A stretch of DNA of 64,000 nt from Sphingobacterium paludis (GCF_004364125.1 NZ_SNZV01000002.1:620001-684000), one strand, 5' to 3'. Positions 52,585 to 62,604 are shown, numbered from the stretch's first letter. Notes: generated from the letters alone by a model not told the origin. A program made the numbers and translations.

Positions 52585-52920
52585 ATGGGAGATTTTGAAA
52601 ACAAAGAGCGCGAAGAAGTATTTTCAAAAAAGGTGAGAGCTGGAAAACGAACTTATTTTTTTGATGTTAAAGCAACTCGTTCGAACGACTATTACGTGAC
52701 CATCACAGAAAGCAAAAAACGTTTTGAAGACGGTCAGTTTATCAAGCATAAAATTTTCTTGTACAAAGAAGATTTTGAGAAATTTGCTGAAGGTTTGTCA
52801 GAGGTTGTTGATTACATCAAAGCCAATCAAGATGTCGTGGAAAAGCGATACGAAGCCAATCCAGAAGATTCAGCATATGAAAGCAACGAATACGCTAGAA
52901 AAGACGACTTTACTTTTTAG
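52585..52920 (+). CDS. PUR family DNA/RNA-binding protein (DUF3276)
   Basis: A 111-residue single-PUR-domain protein. It has VRAGKRTYFFDVKAT, VTITESKKRFEDG and KHKIFLYKEDFEKFAEGL, the PUR-alpha fold pattern found throughout Bacteroidetes and in Borrelia BpuR. It binds single-stranded nucleic acid and probably acts as a general post-transcriptional regulator or nucleoid factor. The gene is monocistronic. The 272 bases upstream (52313-52584) contain its promoter but nothing else I can name. Confidence 0.9.
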   Translation: MGDFENKEREEVFSKKVRAGKRTYFFDVKATRSNDYYVTITESKKRFEDGQFIKHKIFLYKEDFEKFAEGLSEVVDYIKANQDVVEKRYEANPEDSAYESNEYARKDDFTF

Positions 52921-52944
52921 GTATTCTGTACATGACGATAGCAT

Positions 52945-52970
52945 AGCCACTTTAAAGTGGCTTTTTTTTT
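52945..52970 (+). terminator. Terminator after the PUR gene
   Basis: AGCCACTTT and AAAGTGGCT form a perfect palindrome with a T9 tract. Confidence 0.88.
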
Positions 52971-53042
52971 AAATATGTTACACGGCATCCCCGTCCGGAA
53001 TTTTTATTATTGTTAATTTCGTAGCTTTATCAATAATCTAAG

Positions 53043-55163
53043 ATGAATAAAATTATAGCAGGGGCATTCCTGAGTACACTATTTATTTCGCAACTATCCG
53101 CTCAACAAAAAGACTTGTCGTTTAAACAGTCTTGGGGGCAGGAGGCATCGATCACCAAGCCAATAAATCAATATACGGGTTGGGCCGATAATCAGCACTA
53201 TATTGAACGGGACGTGCAGGACGGGAAACTTTACCGCGTAGACGTTGTAAGTGGAAACCGTACAGCCTACACGCCGCCGGCCAAGGCAGACGTTACCGTT
53301 TTCGTAAAAGATAACGATGTGTTTATTCGCTATGGTGAACAGCCTGCCAAGCAGCTTACACAATCGCCGGATGTAGAGGAGAAGAACCCGACGCTATCGC
53401 CGGATGGAAAGTATGTAGCGTTTACCAGAAAAAATGACTTGTATAGTTTGGAGCTGGCCTCAGGTAAGGAGGCACGCTACACCCATGACGGCACCGATGT
53501 CATCTATAACGGTTGGTCATCTTGGGTATATTATGAGGAGATCTTAGGGCGTTCGACCAATTATAAAGCTTTTTGGTGGTCGCCTGATAGTAAAAAGATT
53601 GCTTTCATGCGCTTCGACGACAGTCAGGTTCCGATGTTTCCTATTTACGTCTCTAAAGGGCAGCATGGATATTTAGAAGAAACCCGATACCCGAAAGCCG
53701 GAGATCCAAACCCAGCGGTTAAAATTGGCATTGTTGAGGTATCAGGATCCGCTATTGTGTGGGCAGATTTCGACCCCAAGACTGATCAATACTTTGGTCA
53801 ACCCTATTGGAGCTTCGATAGCCAGTCGATCATGGTGCAATGGATGAACCGGGAGCAAAATAACCTGAAGTTCTACGCCGTGAACCCTAATGACGGAACG
53901 AAGAAGGAAACCTACGACGAAAAGCAACCGAGCTGGATCAATTTGGATCACGATGAACGTATCACCTACTTGGCAGACAAAAAGCACTACATCTTGAAGT
54001 CCGATCGTACCGGATGGGCGCATTACTATCTTTATAGCTTAGATGGTAAGATGTTGAACGCCATTACGCAGGGCGATTGGCAGGTAAGTTCCTTAGCGTT
54101 CATAGACGAAAAAAGCAAGGTTGTTTATTTTACTGCACGGAAAGAAAATTCGGCAACAGTAGATCTCTATCGTGTTGACTACAATGGCAAAAATATGAAG
54201 AGACTAACGTTTGGTGACTTTTCCCACAACGTATCGGTCTCGCCCGATGGGAAGTACTTTATAACCACGTATTCCAATGTCAGTACGCCGACAAAAGTCG
54301 CATTGCTGGACAATAAAGGGAAACAGATAAAAGAACTGGCGGATAGCCGCTCGGCGGATTTCGGTCGTTACCATGTTGGGAAGACAGAATATTTTACCAT
54401 CCCTTCAGAAGACGGCCAGTTTCAACTGCCGGTCATTATAACCTACCCCGTAAATTTTGACGAGCGTAAAGCCTATCCAGTGGTCATGAGTATTTACGGT
54501 GGTCCAGATGCGGGCAGCGTGCGCAATACCTGGAAAGGAACGTCTAATCAATATTGGGCTCAGGAAGGTATTATCCAAATTGCTTGCGATCACCGCGCTT
54601 CCGGTCATTTCGGGAAGAAAGGCGTTGCATTAATGCATCGAAATTTGGGTAAGTGGGAGATGATTGATTACATCAGTATCGCCAAATGGTTAAAAGCGAA
54701 GCCTTGGGTGGCCAAAAACAAATTGTTGATTACCGGGCATAGCTACGGAGGATATATGACTTGCCTAGCACTAACAAAAGGCGCCGATTACTTTGATTTT
54801 GGTGTAGCCGGAGCGCCGGTAACGAGCTGGGAACTTTATGATAGCCACTATACCGAACGATGGATGGATACGCCTCAGGACAATCCCGACGGTTATAAAA
54901 ATGGATCGGTGTTAAGCTATGTCGATCAATACAAAGGAAGACTGCGCATTATGCACGGCGATATCGATGACAATGTGCATTTACAAAACACAACGCAGTT
55001 GGTTGATGCATTGACGGATAGAAACGTTCCTTTTGAATTGATGATCTACCCGGGTAGCCGGCATGGATTTGCACGATCTAAGTCTGCGTACGATTTTAAA
55101 GAACGTGTCCGTTTTTATTATCAGTATCTTTTGGAAAAACCGGTGCCGGCAGATTTTAATTAG
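53043..55163 (+). CDS. S9 family peptidase, dipeptidyl-peptidase IV type
   Basis: A 706-residue exported serine peptidase that releases X-Pro dipeptides. The signal peptide ends near ISQLSAQQ. The beta-propeller (about 40-470) contains SWVYYEEIL, the double-Glu motif that binds the substrate amino terminus. The alpha/beta hydrolase domain has the nucleophile in GHSYGGYM, the Asp in DIDDNVH and the His in GSRHGF. Typical length for DPP4. Monocistronic. Confidence 0.95.
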   Translation: MNKIIAGAFLSTLFISQLSAQQKDLSFKQSWGQEASITKPINQYTGWADNQHYIERDVQDGKLYRVDVVSGNRTAYTPPAKADVTVFVKDNDVFIRYGEQPAKQLTQSPDVEEKNPTLSPDGKYVAFTRKNDLYSLELASGKEARYTHDGTDVIYNGWSSWVYYEEILGRSTNYKAFWWSPDSKKIAFMRFDDSQVPMFPIYVSKGQHGYLEETRYPKAGDPNPAVKIGIVEVSGSAIVWADFDPKTDQYFGQPYWSFDSQSIMVQWMNREQNNLKFYAVNPNDGTKKETYDEKQPSWINLDHDERITYLADKKHYILKSDRTGWAHYYLYSLDGKMLNAITQGDWQVSSLAFIDEKSKVVYFTARKENSATVDLYRVDYNGKNMKRLTFGDFSHNVSVSPDGKYFITTYSNVSTPTKVALLDNKGKQIKELADSRSADFGRYHVGKTEYFTIPSEDGQFQLPVIITYPVNFDERKAYPVVMSIYGGPDAGSVRNTWKGTSNQYWAQEGIIQIACDHRASGHFGKKGVALMHRNLGKWEMIDYISIAKWLKAKPWVAKNKLLITGHSYGGYMTCLALTKGADYFDFGVAGAPVTSWELYDSHYTERWMDTPQDNPDGYKNGSVLSYVDQYKGRLRIMHGDIDDNVHLQNTTQLVDALTDRNVPFELMIYPGSRHGFARSKSAYDFKERVRFYYQYLLEKPVPADFN

Positions 55164-55227
55164 TGTCGAATACAATAGTTGTGTCGCTACCAAAAATAAT
55201 CTCATATTTGCATAATCATTTTTTAGC

Positions 55228-56019
55228 ATGCTACAGTATTTAAAGGAGAGTACATTTAAAGCCAACGATGTCGTATTGAGAGCGCTTGCCCTATTGAAAA
55301 ATCATTACTTTTCAATAGCGGGATTATGCTTTTTGTTGTTCGTGACTTCAAACCTTTCTTCATACTTGGCTATGACATTGTCTGATACGGGTGCTTATGC
55401 CATTAAGGCTTTGCTGTGCTTTATCTTTCTGACCTTATTCTTCGGGACACAGCTGGTATTAATTAAGCGATCACTTCTACTTGCTCGAGGTATCGAACAT
55501 GCTGATTTCAAGGATTATATTCCCTCTACTAAGCAGTTCTTTAATTTTCTGTTCGGATTTATTCTTTATTCGTTTCTGGTTGGTTTGGTTTATCTGCTGT
55601 CCTCTATCATCAGTTTTCCGTTGTTGTACCTAGATGTAGATATGGAAACCCTCAGTATGGAAGTAAATCCTTTTATAACGGGGATTATCATGTTGTTTGT
55701 ACTGATTCGAATTACATTTTTTCCTTACTTCATGGTCGATAAAAACTTTCATGTATTTCGCTCCTGTAAACTTAGTGTGGCGCTAACGAAGGGAAATACG
55801 ATAAGCTTACTGCTCTTATTCATGGTCATCGGAATGGCGTATATGTTGCAAGCCTCTTGCGAATACTTAGGCTATTTCATTATGGCGAAGGCTTTTAGCT
55901 TTATCAATACGTTTGTGATCATTCCTTCCGTTAGTTTGGTGATGGCGGTTGCCTACCATGATATGATGAAGGATTATCAGGGCGGTGATGATCCCGAGCT
56001 GCTAAAGAACATTATTTAA
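55228..56019 (+). CDS. Multi-pass membrane protein of unknown function
   Basis: A 263-residue protein with about six hydrophobic helices (roughly 32-52, 60-85, 105-130, 150-170, 190-212, 220-245). It resembles uncharacterised integral membrane proteins common in Bacteroidetes, but I recognise no motif with a known function. It lies 13 nt upstream of dxr and probably shares its transcript. CATATTTG at 55203-55210 could be its -7 box (one mismatch). Confidence 0.75.
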   Translation: MLQYLKESTFKANDVVLRALALLKNHYFSIAGLCFLLFVTSNLSSYLAMTLSDTGAYAIKALLCFIFLTLFFGTQLVLIKRSLLLARGIEHADFKDYIPSTKQFFNFLFGFILYSFLVGLVYLLSSIISFPLLYLDVDMETLSMEVNPFITGIIMLFVLIRITFFPYFMVDKNFHVFRSCKLSVALTKGNTISLLLLFMVIGMAYMLQASCEYLGYFIMAKAFSFINTFVIIPSVSLVMAVAYHDMMKDYQGGDDPELLKNII

Positions 56020-56032
56020 TTCTAGTAAAACG

Positions 56033-57193
56033 TTGAAAAAAAGAATAATCGCCATACTAGGTGCCACGGGTAGTATAGGCACGCAAGCCTTGGATGTGGT
56101 GCGTGCATTTCCGGACCTCCTGCAAGTTTCGGTCTTGACTGCTAGCCATAACGCAGATCTATTGATCACCCAAGCATTGGAATTTCTGCCTTCTGCAGTC
56201 GTTATCTTACAAGCTGAAGGATATATTAAAGTCAAGAGCGCCTTAGCGCATACCGGTATCGCCGTGTATTGTGGCGAGAATGCCTTGGAAGAGGTGGTGC
56301 AACGTCCGGAGGTTGATGTTGTTCTCAACGCGATAGTAGGATCTGCTGGTTTGCGACCCACAGTGGCCGCTATAAAACAAGGCAAGGACATTGCGCTAGC
56401 GAACAAAGAGACGTTGGTGGTGGCCGGGCAACTGATCATGAACCTCGTGAAACAGCACGGCGTTGCCATGTTACCAGTAGACTCCGAGCATTCCGCAATT
56501 TTTCAATGTTTACTTGGCGAAGAGGAAGAAGCAATCGAAAAGATTTATTTGACTGCTTCTGGCGGGCCGTTTCGGGGAAGAGACCGTGCTTTTTTAGCAG
56601 AGGTGACCAAACATCAGGCGTTAAAACATCCAAACTGGGTAATGGGCGCGAAGATCACCATTGATTCTGCATCGCTAATGAATAAAGGTTTGGAAGTTAT
56701 TGAAGCAAAATGGCTTTTTAATCTTTCCGTTGAGCAAATCGATGTCATCGTGCATCCACAATCTATTATCCATTCTATCGTTCAATTTAGAGATGGATCA
56801 ATGAAAGCACAGATGGGACTCCCCGATATGAAACTGCCTATTCAAAATGCGTTAACATATCCGCAAAGACAAGCAAACGATTTCGAGCGGTTTAATTTTT
56901 TAAATTATCCAACGTTCTCGTTTGAACAGCCTGATTTGCATACCTTCCGCAATCTGCAGCTGGCTTACGATGCCCTGCGGGATGGGGGAGATCGGGCTTG
57001 TGTACTTAACGCAGCTAATGAAGTAGCAGTAGCTGCTTTCTTGGAAGATAAGATCGCTTTTCTTGGCATGAGTGATCTTCTCGAAGCGACATTATGTCAG
57101 CTAAATAAAATAGAGGAACCGTCTTTAAACGATTTGCTGGCTGTTGATCAGCAAGCGCGGATCGTGGCACGGGATTTAATAGATAAGGTGTAA
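56033..57193 (+). CDS. dxr: 1-deoxy-D-xylulose-5-phosphate reductoisomerase
   Basis: Second enzyme of the MEP isoprenoid pathway, NADPH-dependent, 386 residues. The nucleotide motif ILGATGSIGTQAL is at 8-20. It has IALANKETLVVAG, PVDSEHSAIFQCL with the metal-binding Asp/Glu region and LTASGGPFRG. The flexible loop over the active site is in HPNWVMGAKITIDSASLMNKGLE, here only partly quoted by position about 200-222. The start is a TTG at 56033, giving LKKRIIAILG; no in-frame ATG is nearby. rseP follows after a repeat-filled gap. Confidence 0.94.
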   Translation: MKKRIIAILGATGSIGTQALDVVRAFPDLLQVSVLTASHNADLLITQALEFLPSAVVILQAEGYIKVKSALAHTGIAVYCGENALEEVVQRPEVDVVLNAIVGSAGLRPTVAAIKQGKDIALANKETLVVAGQLIMNLVKQHGVAMLPVDSEHSAIFQCLLGEEEEAIEKIYLTASGGPFRGRDRAFLAEVTKHQALKHPNWVMGAKITIDSASLMNKGLEVIEAKWLFNLSVEQIDVIVHPQSIIHSIVQFRDGSMKAQMGLPDMKLPIQNALTYPQRQANDFERFNFLNYPTFSFEQPDLHTFRNLQLAYDALRDGGDRACVLNAANEVAVAAFLEDKIAFLGMSDLLEATLCQLNKIEEPSLNDLLAVDQQARIVARDLIDKV

Positions 57194-57258
57194 ATACATA
57201 ACGTAAGTCTTACATGTAGCTGTTGAAATTGGATAAGCAAGGATAAGTTGAATGGCTA

Positions 57259-57343
57259 AATTTTCAATTTGACTTTTTAATTTTTAACTTACTACTTTTG
57301 ACTTTTCACTTTTTAGTTTTGACTTTTTAATTTTTACTTTTTA
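57259..57343 (-). repeat. ACTTTT/AAAAGT repeat (family member 3) upstream of rseP
   Basis: Low-complexity units of TTTTGACTTTTTAATTTT and ACTTTTCACTTTTTAG fill the gap before rseP and end directly at its start codon. The same unit order is found before yajC and before the carA promoter. Confidence 0.7.
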
Positions 57344-58663
57344 ATGGGAACATTGATAATGATCGGGCAAGTTATCTTAGGCTTGTCAATCTTGATTATA
57401 TTACATGAATTAGGGCACTTTTTGGCTGCGCGGGCATTTGGCATAAAGGTCGAAAAGTTTTATCTTTTTTTCGATGCTTGGGGTGTAAAACTATTTAAGT
57501 TTACCTATAAAGACTGCGAGTATGGGATTGGCTGGTTACCCTTAGGCGGGTATGTAAAGATTGCCGGAATGATTGATGAGTCGATGGATACCGAGCAACT
57601 CAAGCAAGAGCCACAACCTTGGGAATTTCGTTCAAAACCCGCTTGGCAAAGGCTTATTGTTATGCTTGGTGGCATAATAGTCAATGTTATTGTCGGTATC
57701 GTGGTGTTTTGGATGATGACCTTTAGCTACGGCGAAAATGACATCGACAACTCAAAATTACAGTACGGTGTGGTGCCTGGTATCATCGGAAAAGAAATTG
57801 GTATTCAGGCGGGAGACAAGATTCTTGCGGTGAATGGTAAGCCTGCCGTGAAGTTTTTTGGTGACGTAATGAGCTCGGAAGTGCTTATGGGCGACGCGGT
57901 ATTATCCATTGAGCGCAGCGGTAAACAGCAGAATTTGAAGGTTCCTGCCGATATACTCAATGCGGTGGCCGAGCATAAAAAAAATGAGTTTGTTAGCCCA
58001 CGGCATCTCTTGAATAGCGTTTATGAGGTGAGTAAAGGTTCTGAAGCAGAGCGGATGCGCATCCTGAAAGGTGATAGTATTATCGCTGTGAATGGTCAAG
58101 CAACACCTTTTTACGATGAGTTTACTGCAGCGCTAAAAAATAACGTAGGGAAAGCCATACAGGTGACGTTGATGCGAGGTGATGAACAGGTTGTCGTGAA
58201 TGGAAACGTCGATTCTACAGCGGCACTTGGGTTGAATCTAGGGGAAGTTGATTTTCCTGTCATCGTGCAAAAATACGGATTTATAGAGTCGCTTCCGATA
58301 GGCGCGAACAAGGCGTTGTCTGTGGTAACCGACAATATAAAAGGCTTCGGAAAGATATTTAAGGGTGATGTGCGCGCGGATAAAGCGCTCTCAGGCCCGG
58401 TTGGGATAGCCAAAATGTTTGGTACAGAGGTCAACTGGATCAAATTTTGGAGCTTGGTGGGTATGCTTTCTATGGCATTGGCATTTATGAATTTGTTGCC
58501 CATCCCGGCATTGGACGGCGGACATGTGATATTTCTCATTGTAGAAATGATACAAGGAAAGCCTCTCAGCGATAATTTTTTGGAGAAAGCCCAAATGGTA
58601 GGCTTCTTTATCTTGATTGCCTTGATGATATTTACCCTAGGCAACGATATTATAAAATGGTAA
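57344..58663 (+). CDS. rseP: Site-2 intramembrane protease RseP
   Basis: Zinc intramembrane protease of 439 residues. The active-site HELGH is at 21-25, in the first membrane helix. Two PDZ domains cover about 130-300. The LDGGH metal-ligand motif is in the C-terminal membrane segment (NLLPIPALDGGHVIF). It cleaves anti-sigma factors or signal-peptide remnants. In this phylum it commonly follows dxr, as here. Confidence 0.95.
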   Translation: MGTLIMIGQVILGLSILIILHELGHFLAARAFGIKVEKFYLFFDAWGVKLFKFTYKDCEYGIGWLPLGGYVKIAGMIDESMDTEQLKQEPQPWEFRSKPAWQRLIVMLGGIIVNVIVGIVVFWMMTFSYGENDIDNSKLQYGVVPGIIGKEIGIQAGDKILAVNGKPAVKFFGDVMSSEVLMGDAVLSIERSGKQQNLKVPADILNAVAEHKKNEFVSPRHLLNSVYEVSKGSEAERMRILKGDSIIAVNGQATPFYDEFTAALKNNVGKAIQVTLMRGDEQVVVNGNVDSTAALGLNLGEVDFPVIVQKYGFIESLPIGANKALSVVTDNIKGFGKIFKGDVRADKALSGPVGIAKMFGTEVNWIKFWSLVGMLSMALAFMNLLPIPALDGGHVIFLIVEMIQGKPLSDNFLEKAQMVGFFILIALMIFTLGNDIIKW

Positions 58664-58677
58664 TTTAGTTTATAGAA

Positions 58678-58719
58678 CGGCTACTCCTGATATTGGTCAT
58701 TCCAGGTCGGAAGTAGCCG
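58678..58719. other. 8-bp inverted repeat between rseP and YwbE genes
   Basis: CGGCTACT (58678-58685) and AGTAGCCG (58712-58719) are perfect inverted copies with a 26-nt spacer and no T tract. Role unknown. Confidence 0.35.
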
Positions 58720-58735
58720 CTAGTTTGCACACGAA

Positions 58736-58939
58736 ATGGACGGAAAAACAAGAGCGAATATTAAGCCCGGGATGTTGGTGAATATTGTGTTAAAAAAAGA
58801 TCAACGCAGTGGAGCACTGACAGAAGGCATTGTCAAGGACCTGCTAACCTCAGCAGCATTTCACCACCGCGGTATCAAGGTGCGCCTACAAGATGGGCAG
58901 ATTGGAAGGGTGCAGGAAGTTATAGAGGATGATTTTTAA
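58736..58939 (+). CDS. YwbE family protein
   Basis: A 67-residue basic protein made almost entirely of one small beta-barrel-like domain. It begins MDGKTRANIKPGMLVNIVLK and contains GIVKDLLTSAAFHHRGIKVRL, quoted here only in part, with QIGRVQEVI at the end. This is the YwbE family; its members are widespread and uncharacterised. It lies between rseP and the fourth repeat block, and is probably monocistronic. Confidence 0.9.
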   Translation: MDGKTRANIKPGMLVNIVLKKDQRSGALTEGIVKDLLTSAAFHHRGIKVRLQDGQIGRVQEVIEDDF

Positions 58940-58949
58940 TTTTGCTACT

Positions 58950-59092
58950 GTTGAATGTTAAATTTTCACTTTTGAACCGAGCGGAGCGAGCTCATCGAAG
59001 ATAATTCTAAATTTAGAATTTTAACTTTTCACTTCTTGCCTCTGACTTCTCCATTGAATTTTGACTTTTTAATTTTGACTTTTTAATTTATA
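58950..59092 (-). repeat. ACTTTT/AAAAGT repeat (family member 4) upstream of carA
   Basis: ACTTTT-type low-complexity units, with the non-repetitive 30-bp core at 58977-59006 (CCGAGCGGAGCGAGCTCATC then GAAGATAATT). That core matches 40164-40193 with three mismatches. The last unit TTTTGACTTTTTAATTT provides the -33 TTG of the carA promoter. Confidence 0.72.
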
Positions 59093-59104
59093 TACCTACC
59101 TTTG
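59075..59104 (+). promoter_or_regulatory. Promoter of the carA leader, textbook Bacteroidetes type
   Basis: TTG at 59075-59077, exactly 19 bases and TACCTTTG at 59097-59104. It is directed toward the carA leader. Confidence 0.75.
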
Positions 59105-59109
59105 TCTCT

Positions 59110-59216
59110 CGTGAAAAATGGGGTAACATATCTCGTTGCAGCGTGGCAAGAATTCAGTGTTTACATTGAATCGCATAGGATATTTGATTTGATTTTAGCC
59201 CGTTTGGGCTTTTTTT
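59110..59216 (+). ncRNA. Candidate attenuated leader or small RNA upstream of carA
   Basis: The 100-odd bases between the promoter and a terminator have no long ORF; the only start-like site, ATGGGGTAA at about 59120, encodes two residues. They could form a small RNA of roughly 107 nt or an attenuator leader. I do not recognise 6S, SRP or a named riboswitch in it. Confidence 0.4.
59197..59216 (+). terminator. Intrinsic terminator inside the carA leader
   Basis: AGCCC-GTTT-GGGCT followed by T6 (hairpin stem of 5 bp). It lies 46 nt before the carA start and after its promoter, so it could act as an attenuator. Confidence 0.65.
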
Positions 59217-59261
59217 GTATCCAACGTTTACATTAGGAACCTTATACATTAATATACAAGA

Positions 59262-60362
59262 ATGACCAACTACAGTAAATTACCAGCAATTTTGGTGCTC
59301 GAAGACGGAACGGTTTATCATGGCAAGGCTGCCGGAAAAATTGGAACGACAACGGGCGAAATCTGTTACAATACAGGGACAACCGGTTATCAGGAGATTT
59401 TTACGGATCCTTCCTATTACGGACAAATCATGGTAACCACGAATGCACATATTGGTAATTATGGTATTGACGAGGACGACACCGAATCTGAAAAAATTCA
59501 GATTGCGGGCTTGGTATGTAAAAACTACAATATCAATTACAGTCGTCAAATGGCAGATTCTTCGATACAAACCTACTTTGAGGAACAAAACCTAGTTGGT
59601 ATATCAGATATTGACACCCGTTCATTGGTGCGCCATATCCGTGATAAGGGGGCTATGAATGCCATTATCTCTTCCGAAAATTTAGATGTGGAAGAGCTTA
59701 AAGCACGTTTGGCTAGTGTGCCCTCTATGGAAGGTCTAGAGTTATCATCTGTGGTTTCCACCAAAGCGCCTTATTTCTATGGCGAGGAGAGTGCGCCAAC
59801 CCGTGTCGCCGTATTAGACTTAGGTATCAAAAAGAATATCCTTCGCAACTTCGACTCGCGTCAAGTATATGCAAAAGTATTTCCGGCTAAAACTACTTTT
59901 GCAGAAATGGAAGCGTGGAATCCAGATGGTTATTTCATTTCAAATGGTCCTGGTGATCCAGCGGCGATTGACTATGCTATCGAGACGATAAAGGAAATTG
60001 TGGATGCCGAAAAACCGATGTTCGGTATTTGTCTAGGACACCAAATGTTGGCCCTAGCGAACGGTATCCGCACGCAAAAGATGCACAATGGACATCGTGG
60101 TATCAATCACCCTGTAAAAAACATCATCTCTAATCGCTGCGAAATAACATCACAAAATCACGGATTTAGTGTGGTTGCGGAAGATATCGAAAAATCCGAT
60201 AAAATAGAGGTGACGCACGTGAACCTGAATGATAACTCCGTTGAGGGCATTCGCGTGAAAGGCAAGAAAGCATTCTCGGTACAATATCACCCGGAATCTT
60301 CACCAGGTCCGCACGATTCGCGGTACCTATTCGACGACTTCATTGCTATGATTAAAGCATAG
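59262..60362 (+). CDS. carA: Carbamoyl-phosphate synthase small subunit
   Basis: Glutaminase subunit feeding arginine and pyrimidine synthesis, 366 residues. The N-terminal domain has LVLEDGTVYHGKA-like start and YNTGTTGYQEIFTDPSY. The class I amidotransferase domain has the nucleophile Cys in FGICLGHQML and the His/Glu pair in QYHPESSPGP. No carB gene follows; the next gene is eno, so the large subunit must lie elsewhere. The upstream leader carries a promoter and a terminator. Confidence 0.96.
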   Translation: MTNYSKLPAILVLEDGTVYHGKAAGKIGTTTGEICYNTGTTGYQEIFTDPSYYGQIMVTTNAHIGNYGIDEDDTESEKIQIAGLVCKNYNINYSRQMADSSIQTYFEEQNLVGISDIDTRSLVRHIRDKGAMNAIISSENLDVEELKARLASVPSMEGLELSSVVSTKAPYFYGEESAPTRVAVLDLGIKKNILRNFDSRQVYAKVFPAKTTFAEMEAWNPDGYFISNGPGDPAAIDYAIETIKEIVDAEKPMFGICLGHQMLALANGIRTQKMHNGHRGINHPVKNIISNRCEITSQNHGFSVVAEDIEKSDKIEVTHVNLNDNSVEGIRVKGKKAFSVQYHPESSPGPHDSRYLFDDFIAMIKA

Positions 60363-60370
60363 CCACCCAT

Positions 60371-60403
60371 AAAAGAGGCTAAACCGTTGGTTTGGCCTCT
60401 TTT
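60371..60403 (+). terminator. Terminator after carA
   Basis: AAAAGAGGC and GCCTCTTTT pair, extended by TAAACC/GGTTTG, followed by ATTT. Confidence 0.85.
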
Positions 60404-60502
60404 ATTTCAGCGGTTTGGCACGGCTTACAACCTCCTAATCCAAGGCTTTTGAATCTGCATTTGTTTTTTAAATAGAATGTGGATTAGTAGGTAAATTTTA
60501 TC

Positions 60503-60510
60503 TAAGTTTG
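60503..60510 (+). promoter_or_regulatory. -7 box TAAGTTTG of eno
   Basis: A perfect TAnnTTTG, 76 nt before the eno ATG, leaving a leader of about 70 nt. No TTG stands at the ideal distance. Confidence 0.5.
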
Positions 60511-60512
60511 AA

Positions 60513-60556
60513 TATACTAAGTATAAATGTTATCTTAGTGTTGATTATACACTAAG
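60513..60556 (+). promoter_or_regulatory. Competing inverted repeats in the eno leader
   Basis: TATACT-A-AGTATA (60513-60525) is a palindrome. ACTAAG (60516-60521) can pair with CTTAGT (60534-60539), and CTTAGTG (60534-60540) can pair instead with CACTAAG (60550-60556). The three arms are mutually exclusive and could form an attenuator or operator series. Confidence 0.4.
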
Positions 60557-60568
60557 TTGGGAAATTGA

Positions 60569-61885
<1,317 letters not shown>

Positions 61886-61910
61886 GTAATCACAATCTCG
61901 TGATATTTTA

Positions 61911-61952
61911 AATGTCCTTAGTAGCTATGGCTTGCTAAGGACATTATTTTTT
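61911..61952 (+). terminator. Terminator after eno
   Basis: AATGTCCTTAG and CTAAGGACATT form a perfect 11-bp stem followed by ATTTTTT. Confidence 0.9.
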
Positions 61953-61984
61953 ACTGTAGGAGTCATACTACCAGATCAGAAGAT

Positions 61985-62344
61985 CTATTTTGTCGTAATA
62001 AACATAATGCCATTCAACGCATTTGTTCCATATTTCTTCACATCCTCGGGCGTCGCTTTCTCTCTAAGCACCATTTTCTTGACTTTTTTTGTAAATTCTT
62101 TATCCTTTATCTTGCTATGATTGGATTCAACTTTGTCGTCGATAACAAGAACGCCAGTGAATTCATTCCCTTTAGGTATTGTAATGGCTTGAGTGGTGTC
62201 TGATAGCATTATCATTCCATCAATCGTTGAATGCAGTGCATTAAAAGGCCGGATCTGATGTTTAGCATAACCGCAGAGAGCAAGTGTCATGCTCATGCCA
62301 AGAAGCAGGGCTGGCAAGGCGCGTTTTATTGTTTTTTTCATCAT
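61985..62344 (-). CDS. Secreted protein with TonB plug-like C-terminus
   Basis: A 119-residue exported protein. The N-terminus MMKKTIKRALPALLLGMSM is a signal peptide that ends near ALCGYA. The C-terminal 25 residues (ATPEDVKKYGTNALNGIM then FITTK) resemble the end of the plug domain of SusC-type TonB receptors, where the pattern is YG-x-AANGVI-x-ITTK. There is no beta-barrel after it. It may be a decoy, a remnant or a partner for M56-type sensor proteins that carry similar segments. Function unknown. The longer frame from 62422 is not used. Confidence 0.7.
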   Translation of the reverse strand: MMKKTIKRALPALLLGMSMTLALCGYAKHQIRPFNALHSTIDGMIMLSDTTQAITIPKGNEFTGVLVIDDKVESNHSKIKDKEFTKKVKKMVLREKATPEDVKKYGTNALNGIMFITTK

Positions 62345-62596
62345 CAATTTAGATATGACTCGTCCATTAATAGGATTGGCAGACAGTATCTGGCATTGGA
62401 CCAGAATTGTGGTTACTGCCAACTTATGTTGGCTGCGTCGTATAGTAATCTAATTTACAATTATCTTTTATTTTTACAAATTTATTTCTTCATGTAATAA
62501 TTAGTTGTTTGTCGATAATGCAACATTATCCGCTATAAGTATGTTATGCAAAGATGAAACTCTGCAAAATTCTGCGTAAGTTTAGACAGATATATT

Positions 62597-62604
62597 TACC
62601 TTTG
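62597..62604 (+). promoter_or_regulatory. -7 box TACCTTTG of the DivIC/FtsB gene
   Basis: Perfect TAnnTTTG ending 4 nt before the ATG at 62609, so the mRNA is probably leaderless. Confidence 0.55.

Noticed and set aside
58111..58644. 177-codon minus-strand ORF opposite rseP
   Set aside because: It is antisense to the conserved PDZ and LDGGH regions and shows no domain of its own.
59110..59216. 6S RNA or SRP RNA identity for the carA leader transcript
   Set aside because: The SRP GGAAGGAAGCAGCC-type core and the long 6S bulged hairpin are absent.
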